5,373 bases of DNA from an uncultured Oscillospiraceae bacterium (lineage in GTDB: Bacteria > Bacillota > Clostridia > Oscillospirales > Oscillospiraceae), in assembly GCA_944385645.1 (NCBI GenBank), contig CALWYA010000115.1, positions 1 to 5,373 of the forward strand, given 5' to 3'. Shown in pieces: positions 1 through 4,815 of the stretch; position 1 is the stretch's first letter; each line of letters begins with the position of its first letter. The translations under genes and the position numbers were made by a program. The notes under the pieces were generated by a model. The model did not search any database, was not told the DNA's origin, and saw only the letters and a list, made by a program, of their open reading frames with translations.

Positions 1-31
1 CCCTGGGCGGGACCACAAAAAGGATGTCTGT

Positions 32-2248
32 ATGCGCGATCAGGACAAGGACAAACAACTGAATGAGAACACCCCGCAGGAGACCTACTCCCTGGACGAC
101 ATCCTGGCGGAGTTTGGGGGCGGGCACGCCCGGCCCCGGGCGGTCCCCACGGAACCGGACCTCTCCGGCCCCGACCTGCCCTGGCCGGAGGCCCCCCGGC
201 GGCCCCACCCGGAGGGAAAGCTGGTGGCCTTCCCCGGCGCCGCCCCGGCGGAGGAAGAGGATGAACCCGAGGAGCCCCTCCCGGAGGAGGCCGAAGAGGA
301 GGACGCCGAGGACGGGCCGGAGGCCCTTCCGGAGGAAGAAGAGCCCTCCGCCCCAGAGGATGACAAGGTTATCTCCTTCCCAGAGGAGGAGAGCGTCCTG
401 TCCGCCTTCCTCAAGGACATCGGCAAGCGGGCCGACGACTATGCCGACCGGATGTTCCAGGAGGACGAGGCGGTGGACCGGGAGGAGGTCCGCCGGCTGG
501 AGAAGCTGATCCCGGGCACCGACCGGGAGGAGGAGCCCCAGCCGGAGCCCGCCCCCGTCCGCCTGCGCCTGCCCCGCCGGGAGGAGGCCCCGCCCCCCGA
601 CGCCCCGCCCCAGAAGCTGGCCCAGCGGTACGGCAAGGGGCTCAAGGGGATGGCGGTGCGGTGCTGGCTGCTGGTCCTGCTGTTCCTGCTGGCCCTGGTC
701 CAGGCCCTGTCCCCCGTGGTGGGGCCGGTGATCGGCTGGGAGTGGATCCCCGCCTTGGCCGCCCCCGACGTCCAGGCCTGGATCTGCGTGGGCCTGCTGG
801 GGCTGGGCGCCCTGCTGGCCCTGGACGTGGTGCTGGTGGGTCTGATCCGGGCCTTCCAGCTGAAATTCGGCATGGACACCCTGGCCGCCCTGGCCTGTCT
901 CTTCACCCTGGCCGACGGGGTGCAGCTGGCCCTGTCCGCCCAGCCGGAGGAGCGGCTGCCCTATGCCCTGGCCTGTCTAGCGGGGCTGTACTTCCAGCTG
1001 CGGGGCCGCTACCACAAGCAGCTGGCCGCCCGCCTGTCCTGCCGCACCGCCGCCGCCGCGGCCCACCCCTATCGGGTGACCCTGGACGAGGGCAAGTGGA
1101 GCGGCCGGGACACCTATGTGAAGTGGCAGGGGGACGCCCAGGGCTTCGGCAGTCAGATCCAGGCGGACGACGGGGCCCAGCGGATCTTCCGCCGGGTCTG
1201 TCCCCTGCTGTTCCTGGCCGACGTCGCCCTCGGCCTGCTGGCCTCTGTGGGCACCGGAAACCCCCAGCGGCTGCTGTGGACCCTGTCCGCCCTGTTCACC
1301 GTCACCGCCGCCTTCGGCGGGGGCATCGCCTACGGCCGCTCCTTCCACAAGGCGGCCCGCCGCCTGGTCCAGAGCGGCGCCGCCCTGGCCGGCTGGCCGG
1401 GGATCGCCCGGGCGGGCCGGGGGGACCGGGTGGTCCTCACCGACCCCGACCTCTTCCCCCCTGGCCACGTAGAGCTCAACGGCTATAAGGTGCTGGGGGA
1501 CTTCCCCGCCGAGCGGGTGGTGGCCTACACCGCCACCCTGATTCTGGACTCGGGCAGCGGCCTGGGCCGGGTGTTCCACGACCAGCTGCGGTCCATGGGG
1601 GGCCTGCTCCGAAAGGCCGACCGGCTCACCTGCTATGAGGGGGGGCTGTCCGCCAACATCCGGGGGGACCAGGTGCTGGTGGGCTCCGCCGCCTTCATGA
1701 GCCTCATGGACATCTCCCTGCCCCAGGGGCTGAACGTGAAAAACGCCGTCTTCTGCGCCATCGACGGGCGGCTGGCTGGCATCTTCGCCCTGAACTACAC
1801 CCTCCCTGACACCGTCTTTCCCGCGGTGGAGGAGCTGCTGCTGGAGAAGGTGGGGCCCGTCCTGGCCACCCGGGACTTCAACCTGATCCCCGCCATGCTC
1901 CAGCAGCGGTTCAAGCTGGCGGCGGACAAGATGGACTTCCCCCCGGTGGAGCGCCGCCGGGAGCTGTCCGACCCGGACCAGCCCCACGGGGACATTCTCA
2001 CCGCCCTGCTGTGCCGGGAGGGCCTGCTCCCCTTCGCCGAGGCCATCGCCGCGGCCAAGCGGCTGTCCATCGCCGCCCGGCTGGGGGCGGTCATCTGCTG
2101 CGCCGGCTCCGTCCTGGGGCTGGTGCTGGCCGCCTACCTGACCTCCATCGGGGCCTACACCTCCCTGTCCACCCTGAGCCTGCTGGTGTACCTACTCACC
2201 TGGCTGGCCCCGGTGTGGTTCCTGTCCGGCTGGGCCCACCGGTTCTGA
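32..2248 (+). CDS. Membrane protein resembling a degenerate (catalytically altered) P1B-type P-type ATPase, with acidic disordered N-terminal tail
   Basis: Uncharacterised 738-residue protein; no function can be assigned with certainty. Seen: residues 1-206 are hydrophilic and Pro/Glu-rich, with a YSLDDILAEF motif at 19-28, an acidic run at about 73-111 and a likely helix at 119-160. Hydrophobic helices lie near 207-232, 247-273, 283-302, 308-325, 390-407, 413-435, 684-704 and 711-731. This is the 4+2+2 order of P1B ATPases, with soluble parts between helices 4/5 and 6/7. Inferred alignment: RVVLTDPDLFPPG (466-478) sits where the phosphorylated-Asp motif DKTGTLT belongs; EGGLSANIRGDQVLVGS (536-552) matches the end of the nucleotide-binding domain; TRDFN (613-617) replaces TGDN; GDILTALL (653-660) replaces GDGxNDxxAL. 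The actuator region is short and lacks TGE, and no CPC is present in helix 6. So it is probably not a working pump; a sensor, scaffold or regulatory paralogue is possible. The start is supported by AGGA at 21-24, seven bases upstream. The preceding gene is outside the window. Confidence 0.88.
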   Translation: MRDQDKDKQLNENTPQETYSLDDILAEFGGGHARPRAVPTEPDLSGPDLPWPEAPRRPHPEGKLVAFPGAAPAEEEDEPEEPLPEEAEEEDAEDGPEALPEEEEPSAPEDDKVISFPEEESVLSAFLKDIGKRADDYADRMFQEDEAVDREEVRRLEKLIPGTDREEEPQPEPAPVRLRLPRREEAPPPDAPPQKLAQRYGKGLKGMAVRCWLLVLLFLLALVQALSPVVGPVIGWEWIPALAAPDVQAWICVGLLGLGALLALDVVLVGLIRAFQLKFGMDTLAALACLFTLADGVQLALSAQPEERLPYALACLAGLYFQLRGRYHKQLAARLSCRTAAAAAHPYRVTLDEGKWSGRDTYVKWQGDAQGFGSQIQADDGAQRIFRRVCPLLFLADVALGLLASVGTGNPQRLLWTLSALFTVTAAFGGGIAYGRSFHKAARRLVQSGAALAGWPGIARAGRGDRVVLTDPDLFPPGHVELNGYKVLGDFPAERVVAYTATLILDSGSGLGRVFHDQLRSMGGLLRKADRLTCYEGGLSANIRGDQVLVGSAAFMSLMDISLPQGLNVKNAVFCAIDGRLAGIFALNYTLPDTVFPAVEELLLEKVGPVLATRDFNLIPAMLQQRFKLAADKMDFPPVERRRELSDPDQPHGDILTALLCREGLLPFAEAIAAAKRLSIAARLGAVICCAGSVLGLVLAAYLTSIGAYTSLSTLSLLVYLLTWLAPVWFLSGWAHRF

Positions 2249-2263
2249 AACACCGAAACCGCT

Positions 2264-2293
2264 CTGTCTCCGCCCCGGGAGGGGCGGAGACAG
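2264..2293 (+). terminator. Strong hairpin after the ATPase-like gene; probable terminator or mRNA 3'-end structure
   Basis: CTGTCTCCGCCCC (2264-2276) pairs perfectly over 13 bp with GGGGCGGAGACAG (2281-2293), closing a GGGA (GNRA-type) loop. It starts 15 bases after the stop codon of the upstream gene. What follows is pyrimidine-rich (TCCAATTCTCTCTT) but has no unbroken T run, so termination may be partial and some transcripts may read through into the acetyltransferase gene. Confidence 0.7.
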
Positions 2294-2310
2294 TCCAATT
2301 CTCTCTTGCC

Positions 2311-2327
2311 GGCCCCAGATTGGGGCC
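2311..2327 (+). other. Small hairpin in the leader of the acetyltransferase gene
   Basis: GGCCCCA (2311-2317) and TGGGGCC (2321-2327) form a 7-bp stem with a three-base loop (or 6 bp with a five-base loop). It lies 18 bases downstream of the larger hairpin and 13 bases before the ribosome binding site of the next gene. No T run follows, so it is not a terminator by itself. It could be a 5' stabilising structure or chance in GC-rich sequence. Confidence 0.35.
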
Positions 2328-2340
2328 GAACCACACGAAA

Positions 2341-2345
2341 AGGAG
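2341..2345 (+). promoter_or_regulatory. Ribosome binding site that sets the start of the acetyltransferase gene
   Basis: AGGAG, preceded by four A, lies eight bases before ATG 2354. An in-frame TTG at 2306 would add 16 residues, but the added residues (MPAPDWGRTTRKGAFP) come from the small hairpin and this binding site itself. GNAT proteins also typically begin with a short Met-Ile-Arg-x-Ala strand, as here at 2354. The ATG at 2354 is therefore preferred. Confidence 0.85.
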
Positions 2346-2353
2346 CCTTTCCC

Positions 2354-2875
2354 ATGATCCGACCTGCCATTGCCGCCGACCTGCCCGCCATCGCGGGCAT
2401 CTACGAGGAGATCCTGTCCGCCGAGGACGCCCGCCCCGCCTCCTACACCAACTGGATGCGGGGGAAGTACCCCACCCTGGACACCGCCCGGGGGGCCCTG
2501 GAGGCGGGTACCCTGTGGACAGCGGAGGAGGACGGGGAGATCTACGGCGCCGCCATCCTCAACGGCGTCCAGCTCCCCGAGTACGACGCCATCCCCTGGC
2601 AGTTCCCGGCGGACCGGGACCGGGTTGCCGTCATCCACACCCTGGTCATCTCCCCCCGGTGGGCGGGCCGGGGCAAGGCCCGGGAGTTCGTGGCCTTCTG
2701 CGAGTCTCAGGCCCGCCGCCAGGGCAAGGCGGTGATGCGGCTGGACACCTACGAGGGCAACGCCCCCGCCAACGCCATGTATCCCAGGCTGGGCTACCGC
2801 TTGGCCGGGGGGACGGAGTTCTTCTTCCAGGGATTCATCCACGAGGTGCTCAACTGCTACGAAAAATTACTGTAG
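2354..2875 (+). CDS. GNAT family N-acetyltransferase
   Basis: A 173-residue cytosolic protein, predicted to transfer an acetyl group from acetyl-CoA to an amine of an unknown small molecule or protein. Seen: it opens with MIRPAIAADLPAIAGIYEE, the usual beta1-alpha1 start of the fold. The acetyl-CoA site (motif A) is IHTLVISPRWAGRGKA at 94-109, where the R/Q-x-x-G-x-G/A pattern is RWAGRGKA and binds the CoA pyrophosphate. Motif B follows as RLDTYEGNAPANAMYPRLGY, with the Asn and Tyr typical of the family, and the protein ends in an aromatic strand. The length is normal for a single-domain GNAT. The M20 hydrolase starts 17 bases after its stop, so the two are likely co-transcribed. No convincing promoter was seen in the 105-base gap before it, so read-through from upstream is possible. 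Substrate cannot be told from sequence; the family call is firm. Confidence 0.93.
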   Translation: MIRPAIAADLPAIAGIYEEILSAEDARPASYTNWMRGKYPTLDTARGALEAGTLWTAEEDGEIYGAAILNGVQLPEYDAIPWQFPADRDRVAVIHTLVISPRWAGRGKAREFVAFCESQARRQGKAVMRLDTYEGNAPANAMYPRLGYRLAGGTEFFFQGFIHEVLNCYEKLL

Positions 2876-2892
2876 TATAAGGAGGCATCGGC

Positions 2893-4125
2893 ATGTGTAA
2901 ATCCATTCCCACTGTTGACGGCGCCGAGATCCAGCGCCGCCTGCATGAGCTGGCCCAGATCTCTGTCCTGCCCGACCGGCTCTGGCGCCCCAGCTACACT
3001 CCCCAGGAGGGACAGGCCCGCCGCCTGCTGACGTCCTGGTTTGCCCAGGCCGGCCTGTCCACCCGTCTGGACGCGGCCGGAAACCTCCTCGGCCGGGCCG
3101 GCGGCGCGGGTCAGGTCACCCTGATCGGCTCCCACATGGACACGGTGAAGGGGGCGGGGGCCTATGACGGGACGGCCGGCGTCCTGTGCGGGCTGGCCGC
3201 CCTCCAGACCCTTCTGGCGCACTTTGGCCCGCCCCGCGCCCCGGTGGAGCTGGTGGCTATGGTGGAGGAGGAGGGCAGCCGCTTTCCCGACGCCTCCTTC
3301 TGGGGCAGCCGCTCCATTCTGGGACAGGCGGACCCCGCCCTGCTCTCCTGCCGGGACGAGGCGGAGGTGACCCTGGCCCAGGCCATGGCCGACGCGGGCT
3401 TTGATCCCGCCCGGCTGCCCGACGCCCGGCGGACGGACCTGGCCCGCTACTTCGAAGTACACATCGAGCAGGGCCCCGTTCTGGAGCACCGGGGCATCCA
3501 GCTGGGGGTCGTGGACACCATCACCGGGCTGGGCACGCTGGCGGTGGAGATCACCGGCCGGGCCAACCACGCCGGCACCACCCCCATGGACCTGCGGCTG
3601 GACGCCCTCCAGGGGGCGGCCGGTCTGGTCCTCCGGCTGCCCGGTTTGGCCCGCCGGTTCCAAAACGCCACCGCCACCGCCGGCTCGTTCCAGGTGTTCC
3701 CCGGGTCCGCCAATGTGATCCCCGGGCGGGTGTCCATTCTGGTGGACTACCGGGCGCCGGACCCGGATGATCTGGCCCGGCTGGGCCGGGAGATCGACCA
3801 GGCCGCCCACAGTCTGGAGGCCGAGGGCTACGGTGTGACCACCCAGCTGCGCATGTCCCTCCCCCCTGCCCGGCTGGACCGCGGCCTGGGAGCTCTTCTG
3901 GAACAGTGCGCCGATGAACTGAGCTGTTCCTCCATGCACATGATCAGCGGCGCCGGACACGACTGCCAGCTCTTTGCCGGACAGGTCCCCTCCGCCCTGC
4001 TCTTTCTCCCCTGCCGGGACGGCCGGAGCCACTGTCCGGAGGAGTACGCCGCCCCGGAGGACCTGGCCCGGGGCGCCCAGGTGCTGGCCGCCGCCCTGTA
4101 CCGCCTGGCCTGGCAGGAGACCTGA
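2893..4125 (+). CDS. M20-family zinc amidohydrolase (N-carbamoyl-L-amino-acid hydrolase / allantoate amidohydrolase type)
   Basis: A 410-residue cytosolic metal-dependent hydrolase of the hydantoinase/carbamoylase branch of peptidase family M20. Members remove carbamoyl or ureido groups from N-carbamoyl amino acids, beta-ureidopropionate or allantoate, releasing CO2 and ammonia in purine, pyrimidine or hydantoin breakdown. Seen, in order: GSHMDTV (79-85) with metal ligand H81; YDGTAGV (91-97) with bridging D92; EEEGSRF (125-131) with the metal-binding and catalytic Glu pair; FEVHIEQGPVLE starting at 187 with ligand H190; the dimerisation/substrate segment ANHAGTTPMDLRLDA (224-238); PGSANVIPG (270-278); SGAGHDC (352-358); and SHCPEE (379-384) with final ligand H380. 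All expected metal ligands are present and the length is normal, so it should be active. AAGGAGG at 2879-2885 sits seven bases before the ATG. No allantoinase, dihydropyrimidinase or hydantoinase gene is visible, so the substrate stays open and no symbol is given. Confidence 0.93.
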   Translation: MCKSIPTVDGAEIQRRLHELAQISVLPDRLWRPSYTPQEGQARRLLTSWFAQAGLSTRLDAAGNLLGRAGGAGQVTLIGSHMDTVKGAGAYDGTAGVLCGLAALQTLLAHFGPPRAPVELVAMVEEEGSRFPDASFWGSRSILGQADPALLSCRDEAEVTLAQAMADAGFDPARLPDARRTDLARYFEVHIEQGPVLEHRGIQLGVVDTITGLGTLAVEITGRANHAGTTPMDLRLDALQGAAGLVLRLPGLARRFQNATATAGSFQVFPGSANVIPGRVSILVDYRAPDPDDLARLGREIDQAAHSLEAEGYGVTTQLRMSLPPARLDRGLGALLEQCADELSCSSMHMISGAGHDCQLFAGQVPSALLFLPCRDGRSHCPEEYAAPEDLARGAQVLAAALYRLAWQET

Positions 4126-4145
4126 AGCTCACCGACCCCATTTGA

Positions 4146-4181
4146 AAACGCCGGCGCGCCTTTTTCGGCGCGCCGGCGTTT
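4146..4181. terminator. Bidirectional intrinsic terminator between convergent genes
   Basis: AAACGCCGGCGCGCC (4146-4160) pairs perfectly over 15 bp with GGCGCGCCGGCGTTT (4167-4181) around the loop TTTTTC. The A/T ends of the stem give a short T tract on each strand (GCGTTTATCT on plus, GCGTTTTCAA on minus), so it can end transcription both from the M20 hydrolase side and from the DUF1294 side. It begins 20 bases after the hydrolase stop codon and overlaps the stop codon of the minus-strand gene (4180-4182). Confidence 0.88.
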
Positions 4182-4467
4182 ATCTCATCTGACTGCGGAA
4201 CAACAGCAGCAGTCCCGCCAGCTGAAGGAGGAGCAGCAGGACAAAGCCCCAGCGGAAGTACCAGTGCTTCGTCTTGTGGTGAAAGGCCCGCATCCCCAGC
4301 AGTCCCCCCAGGGCTCCGCCCAGGACGGGGAAGAGAAACAGCGCCCTCTCCGACAGCCGCCAGCTCCCCCGCCGGGCCCGCCTCTTGTCCGCCCCCATGA
4401 GGAGAAAGGCGGCCAGGTTGGCCGCCAGCAGGTACAGCCCCAGCATCTGCCACAGTTCCGCGCTCAT
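4180..4467 (-). CDS. DUF1294 family small membrane protein
   Basis: A 95-residue protein of unknown function. Seen: three hydrophobic helices at about 6-25, 43-60 (glycine-rich, LGGALGGLLGM) and 74-90. A basic loop, DKRRARRGSWRLSE (27-40), lies between the first two and HHKTKHWYF (63-71) between the last two. The D-K-x-x-A...R-x-x-E and H-K-T patterns with the GG helix are the hallmark of DUF1294, a family of roughly 85-150 residues, sometimes fused to a cold-shock domain that is absent here. The start ATG (complement of 4465-4467) has GAGGGGG seven bases upstream, a weaker-than-consensus site. It is convergent with the M20 hydrolase and divergent from ppdK, and a plausible promoter lies at 4586-4615, giving a leader of about 110 bases. 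The family call is confident; the role is unknown. Confidence 0.92.
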   Translation of the reverse strand: MSAELWQMLGLYLLAANLAAFLLMGADKRRARRGSWRLSERALFLFPVLGGALGGLLGMRAFHHKTKHWYFRWGFVLLLLLQLAGLLLLFRSQMR

Positions 4468-4585
4468 CCCCGCGCCCCCTCGCTCTTCCGGGGCGGCGTC
4501 TTGTCCTCCGCGCCCGGATTTTTGCAGCCTCCGGCCGCCCCACGCCCCCGCGGGAAACGGGACCGCCGGAAGCGGAATTTTTCCC

Positions 4586-4615
4586 AGTGTACCACAGTCC
4601 GCCCCCCTCTGGCAA
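4586..4615 (-). promoter_or_regulatory. Probable promoter of the DUF1294 gene, extended -10 type
   Basis: Read on the minus strand, TTGCCA (complement of 4610-4615, five of six -35 consensus bases), an 18-base spacer, and TACACT (complement of 4586-4591) preceded by TGG. The TG one base before the -10 box fits an extended -10 element. Transcription would start near 4579. It is back to back with the ppdK promoter, about 50 bases apart. Pattern match only. Confidence 0.55.
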
Positions 4616-4664
4616 GCCGCCGGCCGATTTTACGGAAATTTTAGAGAAAATCTCCGGAAAGCGG

Positions 4665-4693
4665 TTGCAATCTTCTCTTTTGGCCGTTATAAT
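4665..4693 (+). promoter_or_regulatory. Probable main (sigma-A type) promoter of ppdK
   Basis: TTGCAA (4665-4670), a 17-base spacer, and a perfect TATAAT (4688-4693), in a local A/T-rich island (about 4626-4700) that stands out from the GC-rich surroundings. Transcription would start near 4700 and give a ppdK leader of about 115 bases. The near-consensus boxes with ideal spacing suit the strong expression expected of this central enzyme. Confidence 0.8.
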
Positions 4694-4695
4694 AT

Positions 4696-4705
4696 GTTGC
4701 GCAAC
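4696..4705. promoter_or_regulatory. Palindrome over the ppdK transcription start; candidate operator
   Basis: GTTGCGCAAC is a perfect 10-base palindrome beginning two bases after the -10 box, covering the predicted start site near 4700. It is followed directly by GTTT, so AACGTT (4703-4708) forms a second, overlapping small palindrome. The -35 box TTGCAA shares the TTGC/GCAA half-sites. A repressor bound here would block initiation, but no regulator gene is visible and the palindrome is short, so the call is tentative. Confidence 0.35.
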
Positions 4706-4714
4706 GTTTCCAGA

Positions 4715-4737
4715 GCGGGTCTCCCGCACATTTTTTT
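4715..4737 (+). terminator. Terminator-like hairpin with T7 tract in the ppdK leader; possible attenuator
   Basis: GCGGG (4715-4719) pairs with CCCGC (4723-4727) around the loop TCT, then ACA and seven consecutive T (4731-4737). It lies about 15 bases into the predicted leader and 78 bases before the ppdK start codon. The stem is only 5 bp and is separated from the T run by three bases, so it would be a weak or conditional terminator. A further GC-rich leader stem is possible between 4755-4760 and 4771-4777. Confidence 0.35.
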
Positions 4738-4815
4738 GGATGGCGGCGGCGGCCGCGCGGTCTCTCTTCTCCGGCGCGCCCTCCGTCTCACAGAAGAAAG
4801 GAATGAAGTGTTCAA

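Noticed and set aside
24..62. Tiny frame from ATG 24 overlapping the start of the ATPase-like gene
   Set aside because: It is only 12 codons, overlaps the likely ribosome binding site AGGA 21-24, and has no binding site of its own.
977..1987. Long minus-strand open frame (336 codons) opposite the ATPase-like gene
   Set aside because: It lies antisense to a gene with clear homology features. Its translation is Gly/Pro/Gln/His-rich low complexity, as expected for the antisense frame of a GC-rich gene, and no domain is recognisable.
2857..4032. Long minus-strand open frame (391 codons) opposite the M20 hydrolase
   Set aside because: The plus strand carries all M20 motifs in order. The antisense product is Gly/Gln/Val/Pro-rich without any domain, so it is a composition artefact.
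4153..4780. Octamer GGCGCGCC repeated at 4153, 4167 and 4773
   Set aside because: The first two copies are the two arms of one terminator stem (the octamer is its own reverse complement), and a third is unremarkable in GC-rich DNA. It is not a repeat family.
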